Under the pieces are notes generated by a model, which was not told the origin of the DNA, searched no databases, and was given only the letters and a program-made list of their open reading frames with translations. From Lenzites betulinus (taxonomy: Eukaryota > Basidiomycota > Agaricomycetes > Polyporales > Polyporaceae), in the NCBI GenBank assembly GCA_022264855.1, contig JABYQU010000085.1, positions 1-64,000 on the forward strand: DNA of 64,000 nt. Direction: 5' to 3'. Below, one piece after another: positions 10,432-22,475 of this stretch. The position numbers were made by a program, and so were the translations under genes. Every line of letters begins with the position of its first letter. The first letter of the stretch is position 1.

Positions 10432-12600
10432 GCAGACACGATGCTGTGGACAACGTGGGTTGTGCTATTCAAACCATACGCTGCCGACGCCTGCAACTTC
10501 ATTGTCCGAGTGAATCAGCGTTTCGACTCCACGGACGATCCGTTATCTACTGCGGTCGATGCCATCCTGAAGGAAGAGATGGTTGTTGAGTGCATCAGAG
10601 ACCTCGAATCTTGGTCAATCGCGATTCATGAGGTCCTAGGTGGCTGACACTCATTCCTGGCTTTGCCGTATACTGAGACTGAGATAGCTCCCCGAGCTTC
10701 CAGAGGTAGCCACTCCAAACCAACTGAAAAAAGCGTACGAAGGACGCATCACCGATGCCTATCTCGATGACTGCCCTGTAATGAAACCAGGCTTTTCGGC
10801 TGGACAAGTCGGCAAGCCGCATAACCTTGCCTTGATTATCTGTCCGTGCGGTCTTCCTTCTTGTAGCCAACCCTACTCATCTGTCCGTCTCCAGACCATG
10901 TCTCGTCTGAGACTCAGCATATACCATCCAGCACACGGCTCAGCCCGGTGCAAGACCACTATGACCAGCAAGCCTGTGCGTATGCCTTCCGTTGCATTTG
11001 TTCCACGTACTTGACTGCTCGGCCCAGTACGGAACAAGATCGCCTCCACAGGAAAGAGGCGGAAGGCTCCGTCGACTGAAGGAACCGTAGAACGACTTCG
11101 TGAGACCCAAAAGCCCATCGTCCCAGCGGCGATCCACAATGGTCGTCCGTTAAACCTTACGGGTATGCCCCCCTCGATCTACCACCCCGCTTTCACCACT
11201 TTCCTCCGCGTCATGCATGAAACAGAGAAGTTCACCCGCGAAGAACTTCGCACCGCCAGAAGCTGTGTGGAGGCCTTCGCTGCGTTTTACGGCTCCGAGA
11301 GCGAGCGTACCAATGATTTGAAACTTGGCGGACTTCAAGAAGCAGCTCACCCGAGTAATGACTTTCTGACACAAATCAAATACAACTTGAAGTCGGGCGC
11401 AGTCTTGCCTGATGGTAGCCTCAGGGCGATTGTCCCGGGACAAGTGCTGCGTCCTCCGTTCTGCATTGTCGAAGTCCAGGCCGAAGTTGGAAAGGGTGCA
11501 TGCGACCCCATGGCCCAGGCTGAACAGTGTTACAAAGCAATATATTGTTCTGATGAGGTAAGCCGCCGCCGCCTCTCCGCTCATGTGTGGTACTAATGCT
11601 CCTATCATTGCAGGCCAGGCCGTACTACGAGGTGTCGTGCTGCCCCTGTCTTCTCGTCGGTATCGCTGGTCCGAACATATGGATCAGCGGGGCCATCATC
11701 GGGGACTACATTCTCGCTCAACCCCTCGCCGACATCTCCTTTGTCCCAAAATTCACTGTAGAAGAGCTGTCCCCACACAGCGCTGTCATCCGACGTATGG
11801 CACATATGCTCCGTGCGCTGCGGATCACGACCACAGAGCTCGAGGGCTTCTACACGGGCTCTACCTGGGCGGCGCCCTCTACCCCCGCAACGACACCGCG
11901 TACGAAACACGGGACGTCTCGAGGCACTACACCGCAATCCCAAAGTATGCAAAATGCGTCAACATCGGCTCAAACGCGACCGTAGATCGGCCCTCATTTC
12001 ACCACATTCAAGACCAAGGACGACACGAAGGTCATGCTCAAGTACACCGGTCGGCTGTCTCCAGAAGAGTGCCGCAAGGCGGTCTTCACCGCCTTGGCAT
12101 ACACAGACCCTGCGACGACACAGCCGACGGCGGTCGTCGTGAAATTCACGCACACGTACTCGGCCACGGCGCACGCTCTTCTCGCAGAGCACGCGGGCGA
12201 GCCGTTCGCGCCGAAGCTGTGGTTCTGCGAGAAGGTCGCGAGCGTGGGGATGTACGTGGTCGTTATGGACCATCTACAAGACGCGCAGGACGCGGCGGAC
12301 CGGAAGATGACGGCGACCCAGTACGCGTCCCTCAAGAAGGCGATCACGCTTCTGCACGGCCATGACCTGGCGTTTGGGGACCTCCGGGAGCCGAATGTGC
12401 TGCTGTCTGGCGACGGTGTGATGCTCATTGATTTCGACTGGTGCGGCAAAGAGGGCGAGGTGTTCTACCCATATGACATCAACATGGAGGCCGCGATCGG
12501 GTGGCACCCAGAAGTGTTCCCCTGCGAGCTGATCAAGAAGGAGCATGACATGCATATGTTGGCAGCTCTTGGCGATGTCGGCGAGGAGAACGGGAATTAG
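10432..12600 (+). pseudogene. Fungal protein kinase-like gene with one in-frame stop
   Basis: Model: 10432-10632, 10688-10777, 10867-10975, 11028-11557, then 11614-12600, all in phase. The C-terminal part (12034-12600) is a kinase-like core: a VVVKF beta-strand Lys, HGHDLAFGDLREPNVLL as catalytic loop and MLIDFDWCG in place of DFG. This pattern is that of an expanded family of atypical kinases in Agaricomycetes. The N-terminal half (ICPSPDH ... IYHPAFTTFL ... IVEVQAE) belongs to the same family, and a Ser/Thr/Pro-rich linker joins the two. The linker carries a TAG at 11983-11985 in the otherwise continuous frame; no in-phase intron removing it was found. It may be a decayed gene, a sequence error or an unrecognised intron. 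A short upstream exon (NGYELL, ending at 10398) is possible but would need a 33-nt intron. Confidence 0.6.
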
Positions 12601-13382
12601 TACAGTGAGCACTTGTATGAATGGCAGACAATCCACGATTCATCTAGGTTCTCGAGCTCTGTTTTTGGTCTGAGCATCATAATCGGCGGCAACCACGTTG
12701 GCAAAGGAGATTGTCGTGGTGTCGTTCATGCACCACATTTCCATTGTCTTGCATGATGAGCGTGGGATTGAACGGCTGTGGAGTGGGCGTAATACATATG
12801 TACATGGTCGCGATGGCATGCCCACTTCCGACGCGGCACAAAGACGGTAGACGGGGACGAAGCCCTATCTCGGCGGTCGCAGCGTAGTACAGCAGATAGG
12901 CTCGTATTCAGTGACCTGATTGCGCCGAATGCTGCCTCGCAAGGGTGATGTGCAGACTTCACAGTCTCCACCGAGTCTTCCTCGCGCACAGTTAACTGTC
13001 ATTTTCACACATGAACTTGCCACATCCCGCCGTGTCACCCTACCCCCTTCTCTTGCATGCCGGGCAAGAGTCACTTGATTCGCTTGTAGCGCAAGTACGC
13101 GCGGTGGAGGGAGTCTCTGTGACATCGCAGGCCGGGTGCGCGCTCCCCCGCCTGCGGACGCGCGCGCGAATGCGGTATCTCCAGCATCGTTTGGTGCCAG
13201 AAAAGGGCAGCCGGGGTCTTGAATACCCATGTCTTCCTCAATGCATACGTTTTTGCGTCCCAAGTGACGTCTGCACATGGAATATGTCTTTATGATGAGG
13301 ACGTGCGACGATCAACTGAGTTTGTACTCGTACTACATCGTAGTACAGCGTACAGCAACATCTTGACCTAGCCCGAGCCGTA
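12601..13382. other. Intergenic, no gene seen
   Basis: Lies between the convergent kinase-like and alpha-glucosidase genes. It contains only short ORFs without recognisable features. Confidence 0.5.
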
Positions 13383-16300
13383 CTACTTCCATGCTATCGT
13401 GACAGGCTCGTTCAGATCAAGGTGCACCCCGCTCACGACAAGCCGCTCGACCTCCTCGTCGAACTGCCACTCCGAGTCCCCCACCGCTCGTCCGTTCACC
13501 GTGACCTCCACAGGCCGCACACTCGCTGCCCCCAACACTGTCACCCTGTCCAACGTCTGCGCGATCCTGAAGTTGCCGCTCGGGCGCACATTGAGCGTCC
13601 CCTTGCGCGCGGAGATCGCCAGCGTCGTGTTCGGCGTCGGGGGGACCGTCTCTCCGTCGTCGAGGTACGCCGAGCCCTGCGCATAGCCGTCCGTGGCTTG
13701 CGCGACGAGCAGCGCGAACGGGCCGCCCCGCGTCTCCGCGATCGTGTACGCCGGCTGCGCGTGCAGCAGCAGCGCGGATCCGTCGCGGATGTGCACGTTG
13801 ATGTGTCCGAGGGGCGCATCTAGCGTCGTGTTGGCGGAGACGGCCGCGTCGACGACCTTGTGCGTGTACCAGTCCCGCCACGTTACGCGGCCTTGGCCCG
13901 GGAATATGCCTGTCGCAAGCGATGTAAGTGGGAGCTATTCATGACGGTCAGACAGAGGAAGCAAGCGCACCGTCTACCGTGGAGACATTCGGAGTGAGCA
14001 CGGGCGTGACCAGCAGGTCCCTTCCGATGAGATACTGGCGGTCGATGGAAAACAATTCCGGCTCGTCCGGGAACTCGTAGAAAAGCGCACGGATCGGCGG
14101 GCTTCCGTGCAACGACGCGTTGGCGAAGAGCGTGTACTGCAACCCACCGCATGTGATTAGTCGGGGCGACGTGGTGCGCACCAGGCCGGGCGAGGACGTA
14201 CCCAGTACGGCAGCAGGCTGTAGCGGATACCGATCGCCGTGCGCGACGCGTTCGCGACGCTCTCCCACCGGTACGGCTCCTGCGAGAGCGCGCTGCGCAC
14301 GTTGTGGTTCCTGTAGAACGGCATGAACGCGGACAGCTGCATCCACCGCCCGCATAGCTCCTCATCCGTGTTACCCTGGAAGCCGCATGTGTCCGCGCCA
14401 ACGAACGGAATCTGGAAGAGCTGGAACTGGAGCATGCCCTGGATGCTGAACGCCATGTATTGCCATTTGCTGATGTTGTCGCCCAGCCAGTGTCCGGTCC
14501 ACTTGCCCGAGCTTGGGAACGTCGAACGGCTGATCAGGAACGGACGCTTCCCGGGGTGGAGCTCGAGCAGGCCGAGGTGCGTCGCTTTCTCTTCCATCAA
14601 GCCCCAGAGGTTGTGCACGTCGAGCTCGACCACGCCCGTGGCGTGCGTGGCGTTGGTCGAGACCGTGTGGGTCGAGAGGAAACCGTCCCCTGCAGCGCAT
14701 CAGAAATCCAGATGAGTTCAAAGCGCGAATGGCAATTCCGGGACATACCGTTATGCAGCGCATACGGTGGACTGTTGAGGTTGACGCCCGCTTCCGCAGC
14801 GGCACCGAGCCCCCTTTTCGCTAGTACAGCGGGTGAGTCCACGGAGTGGTTTCCGAACGTCAGCGTGCCGTTGATGGTGATGTTGCCACTCGGTCCCCAG
14901 ATCGTGGAGTTGTAACTGACACAGGCAGAGGTCAGCTGTGCGTTCGCTACGAGCTAGACAGCAAACGACGTCACCCTTCAGGATAATCTGTCACCAGGTT
15001 CCCGGGCGTGCCGGGGAAGAACATCGTCGGAATGGTGGCAGCGGTCAAATTGGCTCCGGTCCCGCTGTCACGTATCGACGCGATGAGCACGTACACAATA
15101 TTTGGCAAGTCGTCACCAGCATACCAAGATCCGATGCAGAACGACGACGCCTCGTTCATGTCCAGCCATATTCCGGAAAAGTTCAGGACCGTGCTGGACC
15201 AGTTGCGGAGGCCTTCCGCCCAGAACGCCTGGGTGTTGTTCGCGAACCAGTCTGGGAACACCTGCGAAACCGGACTGCTCGGTCAACGGGGTGTAGACGC
15301 GCAGGAATCGCCCTCGATGACGCACCGTGAACCCTGGCCAGACCTGGCCAAGATACTCTGTGCCGTCGGGGTTCTTTAGCCATACGTCGCTAATCCGAAC
15401 CGACTCAGAGAAGCGCCGGGACCGGGGCTTGGGCAGTGGCTTACAGTTCATTTCCCCTGGTGTAGGGATCGTACTGCGCACGGGCGGGTTAGCGGCTGCG
15501 ATGAGGGGCGGCGGCCTTCCATTACGTACCACGTCGGAATCATTGACAAGCTTCGCGATGGCGGCGTCCACTATGGGAATATAGTGCTGGTGGTTGGCTG
15601 TCTGCGCGCGAGTCAGCACGGACGCGGGTGCGACAAATGCCACGGCGCAGGCGCACGCGCTCACCAGCTCGGCAATGAACGCCTGCATCTGATCAGCAGG
15701 GAAGCTCGCGGGGTCGGTCGTGAAGTCGCGTAGCGCGTGGTACAGGTCGATGTCGTTCCACATGACCTCCAGCGGAATGTTCGCCTCGCGCATCTGCGTC
15801 ACTTGCTCGCGCGTCTCGTTCACATCGCGGTATCCCCACCGGCAAAGATGGAAGCCGAAGCCCCAGGCAGGCTGCCATGTCGGGAGGCCGACGAGCTCGC
15901 CGTACTGCTCGATCACCTTCTGCGGGCTGGGTCCAGAGAAGAAGTAGAAGTCGAGCGTGCCCCCGACCAGCCGGTACTGAATGATCGAAACGGGTGAAGA
16001 TGGCGGAGTCTGTAGGAGGATGTCCGACCCAGCAGCGCTGCGCGCAGAAGGCACGCGATGTCAGGTGGGTCAGCCCAAAGTCCGACACAAGACACAGGGC
16101 GAAGGCGGCCTACCCAAAGTGAAAGACGCCGTGGGACTGTGCGCGCCTTGTGCTCTCGTTATACCGGTGCTCCAGATAGATGGGGTGGGACCCGTAGCTA
16201 GGCGAGTAGAAACCGCATGTCAGCGCAGAATTCTGCGGCATGAGGGTGTACTTGCATGTTCTCGTCTATTGGGTCCGGACTGTCTCGTGCCCATAGCGTT

Positions 16301-17284
16301 TGCACCGTTCCTGCGCCACCGTTTGTGCCCACATCACGCCTGAAACCGCTGCTGGCCAGGACTTCTCCCAGGCCGTAGATATTTGCATCAAGGGGCAGGG
16401 CGGACGTGAGTTGCAGATATTGGTCTTCGAATACGAGGGGAAGCCCGTCGAATGCGGTACTATTGTCCCCTGGTATCAGACCTGATGCGGAGGTCGTCGG
16501 CAGCGACTGACGGCGTGTGTCAAACAGCGGCCGGACGCCTGGCTCCGACCGGCGTGTTATCCAAAACTCGAACGGACGTGAGTTGAAGTGAAACTCGAGG
16601 TCGGACCGCGTTTTTAACGTCGCATCATCGTCAGCGGCCGACAATTGCACGACGTCCGCTGGTATGGTGAATTGCCTCTGCGCGGCGTCGTAGATGTTGA
16701 CGTGGAGCCTGCAACAGGAAAGACCGTCAATTCTGCGATCGGGAATGGAACGGGAATATTCACCTCGTTTTTGTGTCGTACGTGATCTCGACGGTGAGAT
16801 TGGCAGCGTCCTGGCCAAAGGCATTACATGCCGGGCCGGCTAGCGCAAGCTGAATCGAGAGACCCTGTCGATTTTCTTGCTGAGAAACAACTTCGTATCC
16901 TAAACAAGCGTCAGTAAGGTGACGCGCGCAAGCGAGCGGTTGATCCTTCGAAGTTCAATTTGAGCCATCCAGATCCAACATTGTACGACATGAGACCGCC
17001 TCCATCGGCGACATAGTGTGATGAAATGCATCGTTATACACCATCTGGCGAGCAAGGGCAGACCAAGGTACAGGTGGAAGTACCAAACAAACTACGTGTC
17101 CAATCGGAGAAACACACAGACAAGGTACGTGACAAACGAAGGACTCACCAGGGCATGACGACGCATTCAGCGAAGGCCGTGTGTCGTCTGCAGGGAAGGT
17201 TCTTTTTTGCGCAAACTTTGAAGGCTCGTCCGCGAGAGCGATCACTCGGGCGAAGAGCAGTGCGGCGAATAAGATCGCCAGCAT
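13383..17284 (-). CDS. Secreted alpha-glucosidase, glycoside hydrolase family 31, 13 exons
   Basis: Exons (minus strand): 17284-17149, 16899-16764, 16708-16256, 16197-16114, 16037-15665, 15601-15530, 15473-15445, 15389-15326, 15261-14975, 14915-14749, 14689-14202, 14136-13971, 13909-13383. Every phase closes, giving 993 aa, the usual size for fungal GH31 enzymes that release glucose from the non-reducing ends of alpha-glucans and maltooligosaccharides. A signal peptide covers about residues 1-18. The galactose-mutarotase-like N-domain is followed by the (beta/alpha)8 barrel with the GH31 signatures: HLCRWGYRD, nucleophile Asp483 in GIWLDMNEAS, acid/base Asp671 in HWLGDN, and SAFMPFYRNHN. The C-terminal beta domains end in TIAWK. 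Many NxT/NxS sites fit secretion. Oddities: intron 3 is GC-AG, exon 7 is only 29 nt, and the first intron (249 nt) is long. Confidence 0.95.
16198..16255 (-). other. GC-AG intron in the GH31 gene
   Basis: A 58-nt intron with donor GCAAGT and acceptor CTAG. Only this junction gives the family-typical sequence DENIYGSHPIYLEHRYN across the splice; the nearby GT (ATGCAA/GTACAC) would leave the wrong phase. GCAAGT is the usual donor of the rare GC-AG class of U2 introns. Confidence 0.8.
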
Positions 17285-20200
17285 GGCGTAAAAGCAGGGC
17301 TGGAGCTAAGCGATGGGCGAAGCCTCCCCGAGGAAGCCCCGGGAGTGCAGCTTTATAGCTCTTAGGGCGCTCCTCCGCTTCTTTGCTGGTGCAATCATAA
17401 CTGTAAGCGTGAGCGAATAGAGGTGGAGCAGAACGCATGAATGGTAATACGAACGTAACGCGAACAATGAGATGCGAACGAAGGGTGTCCCATGATCCAA
17501 GTCGAAGCAGCGCCGGTGCGGTAAACCTGCCACATCCCGCAGTCCGGCCTACGTTACCCACCACGTGGGACCGGGTGAAACGGCGCAACACTGATGACAA
17601 GGATAGAGCTGAAAACATGGTGTTAGCGGAGATACAGAAAGACAAGCGCAAGACCAACATCATGATGCATTGGGGTGCAGGCGCATGTCTACTGCACCGT
17701 GACCATGACATACCTTGGTGATGGCACGTCAGAGGATCCGGCTAGAGCTCGAGGCGAGCCATAGTACGTATGGCCATGCATGCCAGTCATTTGAATGTCG
17801 GAGACAACGCTCGGTAGACATGATAACTTGTACGCCTGATACTAGAATCACTGTCGTAGTACGAGTAGTAGTACAAGCTTTCGGCCAAACCGATCATCGA
17901 CTGAAGCAAGGGCGTCCGTGAGAAGCGCCCGTGGGAGTGTGCGGCAATTGCCGGCACATGCTGCGCTCGTCCAAACTCTCACAACGTTGAAGTTCGCAAG
18001 ACTCACGTCGTTGGACAACGCACCAAATCGCAAGAAAAACACATCAGGGTACGTCCATCCGTCCGACACATCGCACAGGCCCCTCGTTTCGCTCTTCCTT
18101 TGCGGTAACGTCATTTCTCCGGGTGAATCTCCCGCGTTTTGCTGAGACCTGCACTCTGTGATGGCCAACTACTCGGCATTTTCTCGGTGCGCAGCGAGGG
18201 CAGCGTACCACCATCCACTGCCCAAACTCACTATCTACCTCGTATCCAGGCATACCACCCCACTTGTGGGCATACTCTTCCCAATAAGGGCATTCCTCAA
18301 GTCGAGAAACGTCCAAGGAGGCTCTTGAGAGACCGCAAGCCGTAACCGATTCCTCCGAATTTCCTCCTCACAGGGTGGTGCTCGGTCGGTACGGCCTCGA
18401 TGGCGTTACAGGCGTTGATTAGTCTCAACCCCTCGTACCTGCCAGCACTTGTCATCGATCGCCACAGGGCCGGCAGAAGCGCGTACGAACGCATTCGCGT
18501 GCGCACCGCAATCGTCAATCCGGCCGGCGGACCAGAAATGTGCGTGCAGCTCCCATATACAATTTCCAGACATTAACACCGCACGAAAACGTTCTGGTCG
18601 ACGCAGCGCCACCGTCTGGTCGATCGCCTGCCAAATCCAACCGTAAGTTACCTCGCTGAATCAAACCGGGCGTTCTCGACATCCAGAAGACCCCCTCGCA
18701 ATTCTCCGCCCCTGCAAATGCGCCCCGACCCCCAGCACCCCAGGCCACCGGCCCCGGCGCGGTTAGGTTCGCGCCTCTGACATGATGGCATGCCCGGCCT
18801 GGGCCACCCTCCCTGGCGCCATCCGGGTGCCCCCAGCACGACCCCAGGTCCGGTCCACCGCCGTGAGGTATGTGTCACCGCTGCCGAACGTCCCACCCGC
18901 CGTGTCCGTGTGCCAGCCCCTCACGAGCCGCGTGCATGCCCCGACCATCGCACGAAGCCCACCCACGGCGGTTCTGCCTCCCTCGGACAGACGTCCGCCT
19001 CGGCCCGCGTGCGCGTTCGATCGAGTCCGCCCGTGCACCTCGAAGACAGCCCGCGTTCTGATGGCCCTCCGAGCACCCCTGCGGGGCCTACTGCCCCCGC
19101 GCGACCACACGCCGCCGCGCACTCTCGAGGTGGACGCCCGCCGAGATAGCCCGCGCCGGCCCACACGCACACACTCTATCGGACGCATCTCCGTGCACCT
19201 CGCGTAGCGTCGCCCCGCAGATGCCAGATGCCATCGCCCACTCGCATCCCCGCCGCCTTCTCTCGGCGCGCGGCGTCGCCTCCGGTCGCCGCCTGCCTCT
19301 CCCGCCGCCCGTCTCACGTTGGCATCATCTGACGCGCTGCTCGTCCCTCCCCGGCGTCGTGCGTGCGCTTCCTGCACCCATGGCCCGTCACCGCCAGACG
19401 CGCACCCCATCCCTACGCACCGGGACCGCGTGCAACCACCCGCTGAGAAAGTCCCGGCGGCGCTGGCGAGCAGTGCGAGCACGCCTGCCCCTCTCCGCTT
19501 CGCTTCCCGGCCCTCGTCGTGCGCACCCACTGGCAGCCACCGCGCCTTCTTCCTCTTTCCCCGCCTTCCCCGCACGCCTCGCACCGAGTGCCAGCCCTTC
19601 CTGCGCAGCGCGATTCCCTAACTTTCCCAGTCTCCCCGGCATCCTGCCCCCGCCTCGCCCGCCGCCGCCGCGGCCCGGTGCCTGGGGGCGCATATGTATG
19701 TGCCGCTTGTCGCTGCGCGGCGCGATACACAACGCCCGTCCAGCCATCCATCGGCGCGCGCGATCTGCGCGTCCGCGCGTCCCCATTGGCCGCGCCGCGT
19801 GCGTGCGTGCGGACCCACGCCCGCCCAGCCCGTGCCGTGTGCGAGCCGGATGACGCGCGCGCGACTCGGATCTGCGCGCTCTGTCTGGGGTGCGTCCCAG
19901 TGTACCAGTTCACAGTCCCACCGCACGGACGCGGATCGGCGGGCCTTCGCGTCGCGCAGGTTGTAACGAGATGGTAGGGTGAGACGCAGAGGGCCCGGCG
20001 CGGATGCCGCCCCGAGAAGGGGGATGTGAGAACGCGCGCCGAGCCCGCTCGAGTCGACTTGAATTGCGCGGGATCAGGCAGGCAGGCTGGCTGGCTGCCG
20101 AGGCGACGTACGGCCATCTGGCGTGCCTCTGCCTCGATATGTGCGCGCCGCATCCCAGACTCCATGCACGCATGCATTCAATCGCGGAAGTACTGCCGCC

Positions 20201-20733
20201 GTACTACCGCTGCTGCTACTCCTCAGGCGGGCCCGTCGATCCGCGGGCGCCGCTGCTGTTCGCCGGACGTGCGCCCGTTCCGCCGTGCAGGTCGCGCGTA
20301 TGTTCTCACTCACGCTCTCCGACGCTCTGGCATGACATGGCATCGCGCACGGGCAGAGCAGCGCAGAGCACGCCCCGCAGTACTGGTCTGTGCGGTCGCG
20401 CGCGGGACGCTCCCTCCCTCCCGCCGTGCACACCGCCGCGCGCATCCTACCAGTATAAATGCGGATTCGTCTTCAACGAGTCATCAATGCATAGCACAAC
20501 AAGTCGGTAGACAGAGGCGCGGGTGCATAGCGGCGCAGATCCGCACGCGTATGTCCGATAGATGCAAGTACTTCGTGCACTGGAGTCCAGACTAAGACGA
20601 TGTTAATACATGCGTGCATGTCGCCCGGTACGGACTGCAGATGCGTCGTCCGTCGCTCGAGCGACAGCACCCGCCTCGCCTTCCCGCCCCTCCCGCCCCG
20701 CCCTAGGCCTCATCCCTCTCTCCGCCCGCCCGC
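17285..20733. other. Long GC-rich stretch without a supported gene
   Basis: From about 18.6 to 20.5 kb the DNA is very GC-rich and open in several overlapping frames on both strands. The predicted products are Arg/Pro/Ala-rich with no domain, signal peptide or splice logic, as expected of chance ORFs in GC-rich DNA. The first few hundred bases hold the GH31 promoter. Confidence 0.5.
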
Positions 20734-22475
20734 CTACAACCGCGGCTTGATCATCCCCCGCACCCCCTCCGGATCCAGCACCGCCCGCGGGTACGGCAGC
20801 ACCATCTCCCTTACATGCTCGCACCCGCCGTCGACGACGAGCACCTGGCCCGTCACGAAGCGCGCCGCGCCGCTGCACAGGAACACGGCCGCGTTCGCGA
20901 CGTCCTGCACTGCGCCCGCGCGCCCGAGGGGGGTCGTCCACCCTGCGGGCTGGGACTGGGCGGAGGAGGGGGCGGGGCGCGCGGAGAGGCGCGACATGCC
21001 TTCGGTGCCGGCGATGGGGCCGGGGGCGATTACGTTCGAGCGCACGCCCTGGGGAGACGGGGGTCAGTGGATGCGCGGGCGGGGGCATGTGCGCAGGCTT
21101 ACGTGCGGGCCTTCCTCGACGGCGAGCACCGCGGAGGCTAGTGAGCGGAATCAGTCTAGGCTGGCTAGCGAGAGACAGGACAGGGCGGGAGAACGCACTC
21201 GCGTCGACGGCCGCTTTGGCGGCGGAGACGTGCACCTGGTAGGGCGTGCCTGCATGACGTGGTAGCAACCAGCGTCAGTACTAGTTCTATACTGGCGTGA
21301 CGCAGCCGCCACCCGCGACTGGTGCTGCGTAGAGCGGGCGCGTGGGTGTGTGAGCGTGTTATTATACCGCTCGACCACGTGCAACACAGCGCCGTTCTGC
21401 AGCCCGCCCCATTTCGAAGGCTGCGCAGCACCGTATGTCGTGGTGCAGGCAGTGACCGGCGCGCATCGTTCGTCACCAGTCGCGGGATAGCATCATATAT
21501 ACAGTCACGGAGGCAGCACGCACCGCGATAATGCAGCGTCGCGCTGACATGGATGTACGAGCCCTTCGAGGCGCGCACGTGCGGCAGCGTCGCCTTGATC
21601 GTGTTGTACGTCCCCAGCTACACGCCCGAGCGCGCGCGCACAATATGGAAGTCAGCACAGGGCACGCGAACGCAGCGGAAGAGGACGAGGACGCACCGTG
21701 TCGATCTCGATCACGGTCCTGAACCCGTTCTCGGACAGGTTCGCGATGGGCGCGAGGAAGTTGCCCGCCGCGCCTGCCCCCCGTTCTCCCCGTCAGTCTC
21801 TATCACGTACCACGTAGGAACAAAAACACAAAAGCGAGACGCGCACGCACCGCAGATAACAAAATCGATCCGCCCGAACGCGTCGAGCGTGCGCTGCACC
21901 GCGGCGCGCAGCTGCGCGGGGTCGCGCACGTCTGCTTGCAGCGGGATGCAGCGCGCGCCCGTCGCGGCCTCTAGCTCTTGTGCGCTTGCTGTGAGGCGGT
22001 CGAGCCTGGGCGTGGGTGCGGGGATTAGCGTGTGCGGCGTGCGTAGGGGGCTGGGCGTGGGGGCTGAGGGGAGGAAAGAGGGAAAGAGGGAAGGAGGGAA
22101 AGTGGGAAAGTGGGGGAAAGAGGGAGAGAGAGGGAGAGGGAGAGAGGGAGAGGGAGAGAGGGAGAGGGAAAGCTTACTTGCGCCCGAGGATGGCGGCGTG
22201 TGCGCCGTGGCGCATCTGCGGGTGGGCGTCAGCGGGACGAAACGCGGGTGACCGGTGATGTCGATGACTTCGCGGGGGAGCACGAAATCACGGGTACGCG
22301 GGAAGGGGGAGGAGAGGGAGGGGACAGAGGAGGGACGCACGATAGCCTCGACCATGCCCTTGCAGATGCCCGAGCCGCCCCCAGTGCAGAAGAGGACCTT
22401 GCCGTTGAAGATGTCCTTGTGGAACACGTCCGTGGAGGGCACGGGCGGCGGCTCGATCCACGCTTCCGGCGCCAT
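20734..22475 (-). CDS. 2,4-dienoyl-CoA reductase, peroxisomal type (SDR family)
   Basis: Exons: 22475-22341, 22215-22178, 22005-21851, 21773-21697, 21617-21524, 21249-21199, 21137-21103, 21048-20734, in phase, 299 aa. Short-chain dehydrogenase/reductase fold: the NADP-binding motif TGGGSGI (residues 31-37), QADVRD, FGRIDFVICGAAGNF, a Ser-containing HVSATLHYR strand and PYQVHVSAAKAAVDA with the active-site Lys. SNVIAPGPIAGTEGM and ITGQ-like FVTGQVLVVDGG close the fold. These words are those of Sps19/DECR2-type reductases, which reduce 2,4-dienoyl-CoA during beta-oxidation of unsaturated fatty acids. The protein ends -PRL, a weak PTS1-like tripeptide, which fits peroxisomes. An insertion rich in Pro/Ser/Ala near SARPAPSSAQ replaces a shorter loop. 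Introns 1, 2 and 5 (125, 172 and 274 nt) are long for this window. Confidence 0.9.
22070..22172 (-). repeat. Polypyrimidine (CTCTCCCT)n tract in a reductase intron
   Basis: On the plus strand the intron between exons 2 and 3 of the reductase gene is a run of GGGAAAG and GGGAGAGA units, about 100 nt long. On the transcript it is a continuous pyrimidine tract. Low-complexity; likely variable in length. Confidence 0.8.

Noticed and set aside
18763..20177. Long minus-strand ORFs (over 250 codons) in the GC-rich stretch
   Set aside because: Arg/Gly/Ala-rich composition, heavy overlap with equally long ORFs on the other strand, no domain and no splice-consistent extension.
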